From Ruminococcus sp. (lineage in GTDB: Bacteria > Bacillota > Clostridia > Lachnospirales > Lachnospiraceae): a stretch of DNA of 64,000 nt. Below the pieces are notes generated by a model. The model had not been told where the DNA came from and did no database searches. It saw only the letters and a program-made list of their open reading frames with translations. The stretch spans positions 116,857 through 180,856 of the forward strand of contig JACERV010000004.1 in NCBI GenBank assembly GCA_013911065.1. The letters are read 5' to 3'. How positions within the stretch are numbered: the stretch's first letter is position 1; every line of letters begins with the position of its first letter. The position numbers and the translations under genes are program-made. Below, piece after piece: positions 7,400 to 16,243 of the stretch.

Positions 7400-8263
7400 T
7401 TATATCTGTGGATTCTCCGGATGCAGCATTGTTGCTATTACTTTATCCTGTACATCCTCATTCCAAATCTGTTTCCAGTCTTCTCTCATAACCAGTCTGT
7501 TGCCCAGTCCAATGGCTACCTTGCAGGCATCAGATACCGGCGGATTTCCAGGGATATATCCAAGGAAATTTGCAGAAAGATTATAAATATGTCCAGCCAG
7601 GAAGGAAACTGCTGCTTCTTTTGGTATCCCTCTTCTCTCCGCTTCTTCCACCGTTTCAGCCATTGCATACAAGCATGTAGCCCCCAGCAGCTCTACCAGT
7701 GTAGGCTCCAGAAATGCAATTTGCTCAGAAGTCATAACATATGCGTGCTCCACAGGTTCGTACATCTGTTTCGCCACCTCAACACACTGGGCAAAACGCT
7801 CATCATCTCCCTCTATTTTGGACATTACTATATCCTGTTTACCGCCCAGTCCACCGAAACGGTCCTGGCGTGCTTCGTATGTATCCTGATCCAGGAAGTA
7901 AGACGGATGGCATGGATGCGCAACACCAAATGTACAATCCTCCCTCAGTGTCAACTCTTTTGCAACTGCAGCGGCAGGGTCCAGGATAATAAATCCGGTG
8001 CCGGGTTTTAATTGAGGTACGTAGATTGTTGACAGCTTACCAATTAATGTATCAGGCACTGCAAAAACTACAACATCAGATTTTTCCAGTGCTTCCTCGA
8101 CAGGAGTAGGTTCAAATCCCCGCTCCCTGATGCTCTTGATTCCAGCTTCAGATGCTTCTACCATCAGCAGCTCGAACTCCTCCGGCTTTTTAGCCAGGTT
8201 ATTGCTCGTTCTCGTTCCCATCTTTCCGCCTGCACCAATAACGCTTACTACTATTTTACTCAT
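7400..8263 (-). CDS. NAD(P)-binding dehydrogenase resembling D-apionate oxidoisomerase ApnO
   Basis: A 287-residue Rossmann-fold protein with an N-terminal GAGGKMG (residues 10-16) and an all-helical C-terminal domain of the 6-phosphogluconate dehydrogenase type. Conserved blocks include FGVAHPCHPSYF and FLEPTLVELLGA. It resembles the family of D-apionate oxidoisomerase (ApnO), which oxidises and rearranges a branched sugar acid. The operon context of TRAP importer and split transketolase agrees with sugar-acid catabolism. The partner enzymes of the known apionate routes (oxo-isoapionate kinase, decarboxylase or transcarboxylase) are absent, so the reaction here may differ. General fold: high confidence; ApnO function: moderate. 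Confidence 0.6.
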   Translation of the reverse strand: MSKIVVSVIGAGGKMGTRTSNNLAKKPEEFELLMVEASEAGIKSIRERGFEPTPVEEALEKSDVVVFAVPDTLIGKLSTIYVPQLKPGTGFIILDPAAAVAKELTLREDCTFGVAHPCHPSYFLDQDTYEARQDRFGGLGGKQDIVMSKIEGDDERFAQCVEVAKQMYEPVEHAYVMTSEQIAFLEPTLVELLGATCLYAMAETVEEAERRGIPKEAAVSFLAGHIYNLSANFLGYIPGNPPVSDACKVAIGLGNRLVMREDWKQIWNEDVQDKVIATMLHPENPQI

Positions 8264-8317
8264 TATCTTGTCCCCTTTTCTATTGTTATTATCTGCCTGT
8301 CTGGCAGCGTATTTGTC

Positions 8318-9253
8318 TTACTTCAATCCTTCAGCTACAACCTTTGCTATATTTTCTGGTGAGAACCCGTATACATCTGCCACCTCTTTTGCTGGGCCTG
8401 ATTCACCAAAAGTAGTCAGCCCAATGCGTTTTACACTCTTTGGAGCATTCTCAACTACCAGTTTGCTGATGTATGCCCCCATACCGCCGTTTACATTATG
8501 ATCTTCAACTGTTACGATTTTGTCTGTTTTCTTAATTGCTTCCAGAATCTTAGACGGGTCTTTTCCATAAAGAATGTTAATATCACCTACTATCACATTG
8601 ATACCCTGCTCCTTCAGTATTTCTGCTGCTGTCAGAACACGGTCCAGCACAAAACCGCTGGATAGCAGTAACGTATCATTCCCATACTCTTTCAGAATAC
8701 GGATTCCATCCATACTGAAGGTGGTGTCTTTGTCATATACTTCTGTTTCTCTTCCGCTTCCTGCTCTTACATATACAGGCCCCTCAATCTCTGCTGCTGC
8801 TTTAACAGCATGATACGTCTGCGGACCGTCTGCTGGTGTCAGGATTGTATAGTTTGGAATATTTGAAAGAATTCCCAGATCCTCATAAAACTGGTGGGTA
8901 ACGCCCTCTCTCTCTCCACCCAGAAGACCGGAGTTGATTCCTACAAACTTAACGTTCAAGTTTGGATATGCTACAAACGTTCTCATCTGCTCACATGCAC
9001 GCATTGTCAGAAAGCCGGCGTATGTACCTACAAATGGAATCAGGCCCGTTGCAGCCAGGCCTGCTGCCGTGTTTACTGCATTCTGCTCGGAAATGCCTAC
9101 TTCTACATACTCTTCCGGATATAACTCCGCGAATTTTGTTGCTCTCATCGCTTTCAGGGAATCCGGGGAAACAAACATAATTCTGTTATCTTCTGCTGCC
9201 ATATCAATAATCGCCTGAGCAAACGCCTCTCTCGTTCCTTTGAAATCTGCCAT
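8318..9253 (-). CDS. Split transketolase, C-terminal subunit
   Basis: A 311-residue subunit with the pyrimidine-binding domain (EVGISEQN with the catalytic Glu, about residues 52-59) and the transketolase C-terminal domain. It pairs with the upstream TPP-binding subunit to form one enzyme that moves a two-carbon ketol unit. ATG at 9253 (MADFKGTREAF) is preferred to an upstream in-frame codon at 9322, because AGGAGGTG lies just before it and the start overlaps the partner stop as TAATG. Similar split pairs act on apulose-4-phosphate (AptA/AptB) and other sugar phosphates. No sugar kinase is in the operon. Confidence 0.88.
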   Translation of the reverse strand: MADFKGTREAFAQAIIDMAAEDNRIMFVSPDSLKAMRATKFAELYPEEYVEVGISEQNAVNTAAGLAATGLIPFVGTYAGFLTMRACEQMRTFVAYPNLNVKFVGINSGLLGGEREGVTHQFYEDLGILSNIPNYTILTPADGPQTYHAVKAAAEIEGPVYVRAGSGRETEVYDKDTTFSMDGIRILKEYGNDTLLLSSGFVLDRVLTAAEILKEQGINVIVGDINILYGKDPSKILEAIKKTDKIVTVEDHNVNGGMGAYISKLVVENAPKSVKRIGLTTFGESGPAKEVADVYGFSPENIAKVVAEGLK

Positions 9254-10074
9254 TATTCTGCACCTCCTAAGATTTTCACTGCTTCTTCGTACTGCTCGTC
9301 TGTTGGAACACCTTTGTGCCATGCATTATTGTTTTCCATATACGGAAGTCCCTTCCCCTTAACACAGTTACATACAATAACACTTGGTTTACCCTTTGCA
9401 GCTTTTGCATTAGCAATCGCCTCTTTGATAGCGTCAATATCATGACCATCTATCTCCTGTGCATGCCACTGAAATGCCTCAAATCGTTCCTTGATGTTAT
9501 TCGAACCTATTGTTTCTTCGATAGGGCCGCCGCTCTGCCAGCCATTTTTATCAACAAATACAATCATATTGTCCAGATTATGTCCCGCTGCGGAGTTGAT
9601 TCCCTCCCAACAGACACCTTCCTGCAACTCACCGTCACCCACAATCACAAATACGTTATAGTCTTTTTTCTTATATTTTCCTGCTATAGCCATACCTGTT
9701 CCGATAGAAATACCATTTCCCAGAGAACCAGAAGTCATATCTACACCTTTTGTCTTATTCATTACAGGATGTCCCTGAAATACTGTTCCCAATGCTCTTA
9801 ATTTAAAATCTTTAATCTTCTCACCAAAATATCCTTTTTCGGATAATGCTGCATAATAGATAGGGCATGCATGGCCTTTTGATAAGATGAATCTGTCACG
9901 GTCTTCCCACTGTGGATCCTCCGGATTAATATTCATTTCATCGAAAAACAATGTTGATACAATATCCGCGATGGATAATGCCGGACCTGGATGACCGTCC
10001 TTTCCCTTATACACCATATCTACTGCAAGAAGGCGAAGGTGATTGGCCATTCGTTTTAATTCTGCTGTGTTCAT
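9253..10074 (-). CDS. Split transketolase, N-terminal (TPP) subunit
   Basis: A 273-residue thiamine-diphosphate-binding half of transketolase. The TPP/Mg motif GDGELQEG starts at 146 and ends with N177 (VDKNGWQ). H28 in GHPGPALS and H68 in SKGHAC are the usual catalytic histidines. It overlaps the next subunit by one base (TAATG), a sign of coupled synthesis. With the TRAP importer upstream and dehydrogenases downstream it probably cleaves or rearranges a sugar-acid-derived phosphate. Confidence 0.88.
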   Translation of the reverse strand: MNTAELKRMANHLRLLAVDMVYKGKDGHPGPALSIADIVSTLFFDEMNINPEDPQWEDRDRFILSKGHACPIYYAALSEKGYFGEKIKDFKLRALGTVFQGHPVMNKTKGVDMTSGSLGNGISIGTGMAIAGKYKKKDYNVFVIVGDGELQEGVCWEGINSAAGHNLDNMIVFVDKNGWQSGGPIEETIGSNNIKERFEAFQWHAQEIDGHDIDAIKEAIANAKAAKGKPSVIVCNCVKGKGLPYMENNNAWHKGVPTDEQYEEAVKILGGAE

Positions 10075-10180
10075 ATTGAACCCTCCTTAATAATTTAATA
10101 ATTTCTCAGAATATCATTGACCACTTGTGGAATCTTGAACTCTTATATACGGATGAGTTCATGCAAGATAAATTGCTATA

Positions 10181-11461
10181 TTACCCTCCTAACATTCCAG
10201 GCAATGCCGTAATAATTCCCGGCACAAAGGTCATCAATAACAATGTTGCAACTTCTATTCCCAGATAAGGAATAATCTGCTTACTGATTTTACCAATACT
10301 GGTATCTGCAATTCCCGATGCCACAAACAGGTTTACAGCCATCGGCGGCGTTATCATACCGATTGAAGTGTTAATGATGATAATAATACCAAGGGCAATT
10401 GGTGATAATCCCAGTGATGCCGCAATCGGCAGTAAAATTGGTGTTACCAGCAGGATGATGGACTGTGTCTCCAGAAAACATCCCAGGAATAACAGAATCA
10501 CATTAATCATCAGCAATAATATGTACTTATTTGTAAATAACCCCAGTACACTGGATGCAATCAGTGTTGGGATATTCTGATTTGTCATAAACCATGCGAA
10601 TGGTGCAGACATACTTACCACAAACAATACAACTGCTGAACTGACTGCTGACTTTTTAAAAATGGTATAAATATCTTTAATTGTTAATTCTTTATATATA
10701 AATACGCTGATAATAAACGCGTACACACAGGCAACTGCTGCTGACTCAGTTGGTGTGAACAAGCCTCCGTAAATGCCGCCAAGAATAATTACCGGCATAA
10801 AAATTGCTAACAGAGCCTCCTTAAATGATCGTAAAAATTCCTTTGCTGTTACTTTTCCGTTTTCCGCTGCATCATATTTTCTGCAGATAACAATATTTGT
10901 AACAATCAGCACTACTGCCAGCAGGATTCCCGGAATTACTCCTGCCATAAACATAGTTCCTACAGAAACGGATGCCGTTACTGCATATGTAACCATTGGA
11001 ATACTTGGAGGAATTACTACGCCAAGTGTACCCCCGGATGCTGCAACTGCTGCAGCAACATCTGACGGATAACCTTTTTGTTTCATACGTGGTACTGTGA
11101 TTCCTCCGATGGCTGCTACTGTGGCCGGATTGGAGCCAGATATCGCCCCAAAGAATGCAGATGCCACAACTGTAATGCAGGAAAGGCGCCCCGGAATTCT
11201 TTTCATCAAAATTTCTATAAAGTCAATAAGTCTTTTGGAAATGCCTCCTTTTTCCATGATATTCCCTGCCAGAATGAAAAACGGCACCGCCATTAGAGTA
11301 AAATTATCTGCCTGAGTGAACATTCTCTGGGCAATCGCCGGGAGAAGATTAAGATTTCCGCTAAATAAAATTGCTACGCAGACTGCAATACCAAGACAGA
11401 TAGCTATTGGAACTCCGATAAATAACATAAGAAACAGTACGCCGAATAAAATTCCTATCAT
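10181..11461 (-). CDS. TRAP transporter large permease (DctM)
   Basis: A 426-residue integral membrane protein with about 12 helices and the DctM signature regions (AISGSNPATVAAIG, GGLFTPTESAAVA, TPPMAVNLFVASG). It is the ion-coupled translocation subunit of a TRAP importer, working with the small permease and the binding protein encoded just upstream. Typical substrates are C4 dicarboxylates, sugar acids and other hydroxy- or keto-acids, which fits the enzymes downstream. The 106-bp gap before the transketolase gene shows no clear terminator, so one transcript is likely. Confidence 0.93.
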   Translation of the reverse strand: MIGILFGVLFLMLFIGVPIAICLGIAVCVAILFSGNLNLLPAIAQRMFTQADNFTLMAVPFFILAGNIMEKGGISKRLIDFIEILMKRIPGRLSCITVVASAFFGAISGSNPATVAAIGGITVPRMKQKGYPSDVAAAVAASGGTLGVVIPPSIPMVTYAVTASVSVGTMFMAGVIPGILLAVVLIVTNIVICRKYDAAENGKVTAKEFLRSFKEALLAIFMPVIILGGIYGGLFTPTESAAVACVYAFIISVFIYKELTIKDIYTIFKKSAVSSAVVLFVVSMSAPFAWFMTNQNIPTLIASSVLGLFTNKYILLLMINVILLFLGCFLETQSIILLVTPILLPIAASLGLSPIALGIIIIINTSIGMITPPMAVNLFVASGIADTSIGKISKQIIPYLGIEVATLLLMTFVPGIITALPGMLGG

Positions 11462-11479
11462 TCTTTTTCCTCGCCTCCT

Positions 11480-11977
11480 TTACGTCTCTATAATTTCTTC
11501 TTTATCTGTTACTTTTAAATATGTGTTATACGCATAGCACACCGCCATGATAATTAATCCTAACGGAATGGACAGATACATGAACCACATCGGCCATCTT
11601 AAACTTGGTGTTATCTGTCCACTGGCTATCTGCTTTTGCAAAATAGTAATTCCATAGTAGGAAGTAAAAATACTAAAGGCAAATACCAGAATCGCATTAA
11701 TTACGGAAATAACTTTCATTACTTTCCTTGAACAGAACAGCTCAAGTGCCTCCACACAAAAATGTTCTCCATCCATAGCCGCCACACCGATACCCAGGAA
11801 TATTACCCATATCATACAGTACCTCGCCAGCTCCTCTGCCCAGGTGATTACAAATAAATTCGTAAAGCGTGCGACAGTCGCTGCAAAGATCACCACACAC
11901 ATGACAATTGTCAGTGTAACCAATAAGGTTTCCTCAACCTTCTTCAGCCCTTTAAAAAATTTCTTCAATCTATCCAC
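11480..11977 (-). CDS. TRAP transporter small permease (DctQ)
   Basis: A 165-residue membrane protein with four helices and the family block WAEELARYCMIWVIFLG at about 41-57. It pairs with the DctM subunit 18 bp downstream. It follows the binding-protein gene by 11 bp, so the three transporter genes are translated from one message. Confidence 0.92.
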   Translation of the reverse strand: MDRLKKFFKGLKKVEETLLVTLTIVMCVVIFAATVARFTNLFVITWAEELARYCMIWVIFLGIGVAAMDGEHFCVEALELFCSRKVMKVISVINAILVFAFSIFTSYYGITILQKQIASGQITPSLRWPMWFMYLSIPLGLIIMAVCYAYNTYLKVTDKEEIIET

Positions 11978-11988
11978 CTCTGTTCAAT

Positions 11989-13050
11989 TTATTTTGTCAG
12001 TTTGTCTACAAGCTCCTGGTTTAATCCGAGACTGCCCGCCTGTTCATATACTGCTGAAGCTGCCTCTTCCCATACCGCTTTGTCAACTTCTGTTACAGTC
12101 ACGCCTGCATCCTTCATTGTCTGAATTGCATCCTCACTATAGCCACGGCTATATTCTCTCTGATAATCTTTAGCTTTTTCAGCCGCATTATCAAATGCTT
12201 CCTTCTGTGTGTCGGTCAGACTATCGTATGCGCTCTGGCTAATCATCAACACACACGGTGAGTAGAACAAGTCAATCATTGATACATATTTCTGTACTTC
12301 ATATACCTTTGCGGATTCAATAATTGCAATCGGATTTTCCTGTCCATCTACAGTACCCTGCTGAAGAGCTGTAAATATCTCGCTCCACGCCATTGGTGTT
12401 GCGGTCGCTCCCAAAGTATTATAAGTTGCCATATGTACGTTATTTTCCATCGTACGGATTTTCATGCCCTTCAAATCGTCTGGTGTTACAATTTCTTTTT
12501 TGTCGTTTGTCACCTGCCGGAATCCATTCTCCCAAAAGCCAACTCCGTATATTCCCTGTGGCTCTAACTGTTTCAGAAGAGAAGTACCAACCTCTCCATC
12601 AAGAGCTGCATAGGCTTCATCCTCACTCTCAAACAAATATGGCAAGTCCAAAACTGCGAAATCTGACACAAAGTTTGGAATGGGGCCTGTAGAAATCAGA
12701 CACATTTCCTGCACACTCATTCCTACGTTTTCCATCATGTCACGTTCATTACCAAGCTGAGAGTTCGGATAAATATCCAGAGTCATCTCTCCATCACTAT
12801 ATTCTTCCAGGAGAGACTGCATTTCGATAAGACCTTTTACGTAATGCCCCTCAGGAGCAGTCGTGGTTCCCACTTTAAAACGAACCTTTGCAGAGTCAGA
12901 ACCCATCAGTGTATCTTCACCTTCAGCACTGTCTGGCACTGCAGCATCTGCTGCTATTCCGGAAGAATCTGCAGTGCTACCGCCGCCACATGCTGTTGTC
13001 GATAAAGCCATTACTACACCCAATAAAATTGCGAACATCTTTTTCCTCAT
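11989..13050 (-). CDS. TRAP transporter substrate-binding lipoprotein (DctP)
   Basis: A DctP-family binding protein of 353 residues. It has a lipoprotein signal peptide ending in STTAC (lipid Cys at residue 21), so it is anchored outside the membrane. The conserved Arg region GMKIRTMENNVHMATYNTLGATATPMAW holds the carboxylate-binding Arg typical of acid-binding TRAP proteins; the family arginine sits near KIR in that block. The ATG at 13050 is preferred to 13068 because AAAAGGAG lies 7 bp upstream of it. It is the first gene of the operon. Confidence 0.92.
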   Translation of the reverse strand: MRKKMFAILLGVVMALSTTACGGGSTADSSGIAADAAVPDSAEGEDTLMGSDSAKVRFKVGTTTAPEGHYVKGLIEMQSLLEEYSDGEMTLDIYPNSQLGNERDMMENVGMSVQEMCLISTGPIPNFVSDFAVLDLPYLFESEDEAYAALDGEVGTSLLKQLEPQGIYGVGFWENGFRQVTNDKKEIVTPDDLKGMKIRTMENNVHMATYNTLGATATPMAWSEIFTALQQGTVDGQENPIAIIESAKVYEVQKYVSMIDLFYSPCVLMISQSAYDSLTDTQKEAFDNAAEKAKDYQREYSRGYSEDAIQTMKDAGVTVTEVDKAVWEEAASAVYEQAGSLGLNQELVDKLTK

Positions 13051-13101
13051 AATCCATCTCCTTTTCATTCATATGTTTTACTTCAAACGTCTGATGTCTA
13101 A

Positions 13102-13130
13102 TGTATATCACTTTTTTATATAGCAGTCAA
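13102..13130 (-). promoter_or_regulatory. Promoter of the TRAP operon
   Basis: On the minus strand TTGACT (13130 to 13125) and TATACA (13107 to 13102) are 17 bp apart, about 50 bp before dctP. The half-site TTAACCAA lies just upstream of the -35. Confidence 0.6.
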
Positions 13131-13133
13131 TAC

Positions 13134-13209
13134 TTTAACCAAATTTTCTTTATATTACATTTTTTATTTGTTAATTTTGCATAATTTTCTTTATATGGAA
13201 TTGGTTAAA
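13134..13209. repeat. Paired inverted and direct repeats between divergent promoters
   Basis: TTTAACCAA at 13134-13142 and TTGGTTAAA at 13201-13209 form a 9-bp inverted pair. AATTTTCTTTATAT occurs twice, at 13142-13155 and 13183-13196. These lie between the dctP and GntR promoters and are the best candidates for the binding sites of the divergent GntR regulator. Confidence 0.5.
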
Positions 13210-13226
13210 TGTTCTTCATCAAATAT

Positions 13227-13256
13227 TTGACGTTCTTTGTTTCGATATGCTACAAT
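13227..13256 (+). promoter_or_regulatory. Promoter of the divergent GntR regulator
   Basis: TTGACG (13227-13232) and TACAAT (13251-13256) with an 18-bp spacer lie about 90 bp before the GntR-family gene. Confidence 0.55.
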
Positions 13257-13345
13257 TCATAAGTGAAGTACAGATTCAGAACCCGAATCCCTAAGGTGGA
13301 GGAGAAAAATAAAATATGTAGTTGTTTCAAGAGAGGGGGTATACA

Positions 13346-14065
13346 ATGAGTAACTTATTTGAACCCAGTAAGCGTGAATCAGCAGTAGATATAGTAGTAA
13401 ACAGTATTAAGCAGTTATTAATAGACAGGAGATTAAAACCTGGAGATAAACTCCCCAGTGAACTGGAAATTTCAGAAGGGTTAGGTGTCAGCCGGGGTTC
13501 TGTCCGTGAGGCCATGAAAATCTTGTCGGCATTCGGACTGATTGATATACGTGTCGGAAATGGTACTTATGTATGTGAAACTCCGGGAAATGGTATGCTG
13601 GATTCCTTTTTGTTCAGCTTCTTTGCCTCAAACCCAGATATTCAAAATCTCTATGAGCTCCGACATGTGTTCGAAATTGATATACTTGAATTAATCCTCG
13701 TGCACTATGACGAGAACAGCAAAGAACGGAAAGCTCTGCGAAATAATGTGGATGCACTGGAAGAAATGATGATGACAGGCGCAAATCCACAGCAACTAAT
13801 AGAAAACGATTTGGAATTCCATCGTTTGCTTGGCAAAGCCGCCCATAATCTGCTGATAGAAAGGATATATAATTTTATTATTGATTTTATGGAACCGTCT
13901 ATTGCTTCTACTCATAAAAAGCAGCACGGCGAGAATGTATACGATGTTCATAAGAAAATTATTGATATTATCGATGCAAAGGACAGCTCACGGATTGAGG
14001 AAGCAATTACTTTTTCTGTGGGAACATGGTCACTCCTCCAGTCTCCAGAAAACACAGATGAATAA
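13346..14065 (+). CDS. GntR-family regulator (FadR/FCD type)
   Basis: A 239-residue repressor. The winged helix-turn-helix (about 10-75, with LPSELEISEGLGVSRGS) is followed by an all-helical FCD ligand domain. The start at 13346 is favoured over TTG at 13322 because GAGAGGGGG (13331-13339) precedes it by 6 bp. FCD regulators sense sugar acids or other carboxylates and usually control the adjacent catabolic genes, here the divergent TRAP/transketolase operon. Confidence 0.9.
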   Translation: MSNLFEPSKRESAVDIVVNSIKQLLIDRRLKPGDKLPSELEISEGLGVSRGSVREAMKILSAFGLIDIRVGNGTYVCETPGNGMLDSFLFSFFASNPDIQNLYELRHVFEIDILELILVHYDENSKERKALRNNVDALEEMMMTGANPQQLIENDLEFHRLLGKAAHNLLIERIYNFIIDFMEPSIASTHKKQHGENVYDVHKKIIDIIDAKDSSRIEEAITFSVGTWSLLQSPENTDE

Positions 14066-14126
14066 AATCGAACGGTTTTATTGATGTTTTCGTTCAATTT
14101 GTATATAATCTAATCTTTGACAGTTC

Positions 14127-14171
14127 AAATGCGGAGAATGCTGTTGTTATCGGCATTCTCCGCATTTTTAA
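14127..14171 (+). terminator. Strong intrinsic terminator
   Basis: A perfect 15-bp stem (AAATGCGGAGAATGC at 14127-14141, complement at 14153-14167) with an 11-base loop is followed by a T-rich tail. It ends the GntR transcript. Confidence 0.9.
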
Positions 14172-14300
14172 TTTTGACTTTATCTAATCAAATTTTTCTC
14201 TGTTTTACCAAATAGGCTGTAATCTTTATACATATTTTCCTTGCCGGCTGCAATCAGCTGCTGTATGCTTCTCGCAACTGCGCAATATCTAACTTTTCAC

Positions 14301-15014
14301 TTACTCATCATAAATTTCCCGCTTTCCTTTAATTGCGGCGGCAATTGCAGTTTCTACTCCTTCTATCGCCTGTGCCTTATCGTGTTTAACCAACGCGGCA
14401 AAGATATAATTCGAGCTGCTGCAAACAACCTCATTGCCATACTTTCGGATAAACCGCTCCCATAATTCCAATACCGGTACTCTAAACGACCGGTAAATTA
14501 ATGGAAGAAGCGTATTGCCGCTGATCATCGTTATCTCATGGTAAAACTCGAAGGCGGCTGCGGCTGCCTTCTTCGCATTTTTGTCTTCAACCAATTTCAT
14601 CTCCTCAAGACGTTTCTCTAAGTTTTTAAAATTCTCATCGCTGCCGTTTTCTGATGCTAGTTCCACGGCTAATTTATCGACAACCATCTTCATCTCCAGG
14701 ATAGACCGGATATCGTCACGGCGGAGTTGCCCGCCATTATAATTCATAATCGAGAGTAAGGTTTCCACTGTTCCGTAACGGCGGTAATCAAGTACGAAAA
14801 CCCCTGACCGCGGCTTCACCATGAGAAACCCCTTACGCGCCAACTCGGCTATTCCACTGTTTACGACAGCTCTGCTAACTTGCATCTTTTCCGCCAGCTC
14901 TCTTTCAGAGGGTAATCTCTCACCGATTTCCAGTTTTCCGGATAAGATCATTGATTCTAGTTCTTTCACGAATAGTTCTTTTAAAGTAGGGGCATTTAGT
15001 TTTGCAAAATCCAA
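14301..15014 (-). CDS. GntR-family regulator (FadR/FCD type), divergent from the DUF5692 operon
   Basis: A 237-residue regulator with a winged helix domain (RLPSERELAEKMQVSRAVV) and an FCD-type helical C-terminal domain. Its promoter (TTGCAA/TATAAA, 17-bp spacing, 15098 to 15070) is followed directly by a palindromic operator at 15049-15068, so it should repress itself. The same half-site recurs at 15202-15214 after the promoter of the divergent DUF5692-hypB operon. It is thus the likely repressor of that operon. The ligand is unknown. Confidence 0.88.
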   Translation of the reverse strand: MDFAKLNAPTLKELFVKELESMILSGKLEIGERLPSERELAEKMQVSRAVVNSGIAELARKGFLMVKPRSGVFVLDYRRYGTVETLLSIMNYNGGQLRRDDIRSILEMKMVVDKLAVELASENGSDENFKNLEKRLEEMKLVEDKNAKKAAAAAFEFYHEITMISGNTLLPLIYRSFRVPVLELWERFIRKYGNEVVCSSSNYIFAALVKHDKAQAIEGVETAIAAAIKGKREIYDE

Positions 15015-15048
15015 AGTTTTAGTTCTCCTTTAGCAGTATTTATTGGAA

Positions 15049-15068
15049 TTGGTATGTCCAGATACCAA
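15049..15068. promoter_or_regulatory. GntR operator A (autoregulation)
   Basis: TTGGTAT and ATACCAA form a 7-bp inverted repeat around GTCCAG. The site sits immediately downstream of the -10 of the GntR gene, over the predicted transcription start. Confidence 0.7.
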
Positions 15069-15147
15069 ATTTATATCACAATTTGAGATTTATTGCAACC
15101 AGTCATTACTTAACTTGTATATAAAGACAATTTCGATTGATATTTGC

Positions 15148-15176
15148 TTGACAATCTTAGATATAATGTCTAAAAT
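15148..15176 (+). promoter_or_regulatory. Promoter of the DUF5692-hypB-hypA operon
   Basis: TTGACA (15148-15153) and TAAAAT (15171-15176) are 17 bp apart, about 80 bp before the first gene. Confidence 0.6.
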
Positions 15177-15201
15177 CAAATTAAAACAGGAAATTGCACT
15201 A

Positions 15202-15220
15202 CTGGTATGTCCAGATTTTT
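15202..15220. promoter_or_regulatory. GntR operator B (DUF5692 operon)
   Basis: TGGTATGTCCAGAT at 15203-15216 repeats 14 bases of operator A. It lies about 20 bases into the predicted transcript, where a bound repressor would act as a roadblock. Confidence 0.65.
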
Positions 15221-15254
15221 ATTGTCAATTTCTTAATTTATGAGGAGGGAAGTT

Positions 15255-16232
15255 ATGTTTACTTTTAATTCACAAAACCCACTTTCGATGTGGCTGGTTT
15301 GGTTCGCCGTCTTCGCTGTCCTGTTTTTGCTCAACGAAGTCAGCCGTCGATACAAATGGGTTGGCTTTGGGTGCTTTGTCATTTTGCCCCTCGTTTTATC
15401 AGTACTTTGGTTCACCGTTCTAAAGGAATCTACTTATCTGGACTGGTTCCATTTGGCCAAAGTATACTCATCAACTGCTGGTTGTATCGGCTTTTGGTGC
15501 ATCCGTCATCTGAGAGGCACGAACAAGAAAACCGGTAAGGCCTGGCGCTTGGCTGACAATAAGATTGCTCTATGTTTTCCACCGCTGATCCTTGCTATCA
15601 ACATCGCAGAGGCTGTGGCAAGGGACTTTGAAGTCGGCAGGAAATATGCGGTGATAGCACAGGATATTACTGCTGATACTACGGTTAACTTAATGGGCGG
15701 CTCCTGGAATTACATAAATGCCATCGCCGGAATCATTAATATTATTCTTATCACCGGTTGGTTCGGCATCTGCATTCGCAAGAAGACAAACAAAGACAGC
15801 AGTCAGGATATGCTTTGGCCCGACATGCTCTGGTTTTACATCATTGCCTATGATTTGTGGAACTTTGCTTATACTTACAACTGCCTGCCACATCACGCCT
15901 GGTACTGCGGATTTGCGCTTCTGCTGGCCCCAACTGTTTGTTCCTTTACCGTTGGGAAGGGTGCCTGGCTGCAGCACCGGGCCCAAACACTGGCACTTTG
16001 GTGTATGTTCGCCCAGACCTTTCCACTTTTTCAGGATGAAAGCCGGTGGCGTGTGGACTCAACTTACAACGAAACCATTTATTTCATTGTCAGTTTCGCA
16101 GCTTTAGCAGCCAACATCGCTGTGTTAGTCTACATGATTTACAAAGTGAATAAAACCAGACGTAACCCGTACAAAGGTGAGCTTTATACCGACCTTAAAG
16201 CTTATCAGAAAATCAAGGCTTTAGCCGAATAA
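15255..16232 (+). CDS. DUF5692-type integral membrane protein of unknown function
   Basis: A 325-residue polytopic membrane protein with roughly eight or nine hydrophobic helices. I associate it with the DUF5692 family, which has no known function. Conserved-looking polar positions inside or next to helices include CLPHHAWYC and LQHRAQTLALWCMF, which could bind a metal or a polar ligand. The ATG at 15255 follows GAGGAGGGA (15242-15250). It is the first gene of an operon with hypB, a large Fe-S flavoprotein and hypA, under a FadR-type repressor. A nickel or substrate transport role is possible but only inferred from the neighbours. Confidence 0.7.
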   Translation: MFTFNSQNPLSMWLVWFAVFAVLFLLNEVSRRYKWVGFGCFVILPLVLSVLWFTVLKESTYLDWFHLAKVYSSTAGCIGFWCIRHLRGTNKKTGKAWRLADNKIALCFPPLILAINIAEAVARDFEVGRKYAVIAQDITADTTVNLMGGSWNYINAIAGIINIILITGWFGICIRKKTNKDSSQDMLWPDMLWFYIIAYDLWNFAYTYNCLPHHAWYCGFALLLAPTVCSFTVGKGAWLQHRAQTLALWCMFAQTFPLFQDESRWRVDSTYNETIYFIVSFAALAANIAVLVYMIYKVNKTRRNPYKGELYTDLKAYQKIKALAE

Positions 16233-16243
16233 GGAGGAGTGTC

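Noticed and set aside
3968..14270. Similar GGCTGCAAT...CTGCTG words near 3967 and 14246
   Set aside because: Only about 20 bp of loose similarity without flanking structure; likely chance.
13346..15014. Treating the two GntR genes as a tandem duplication
   Set aside because: They face opposite ways, share only the family fold, and each has distinct operators beside its own divergent operon.
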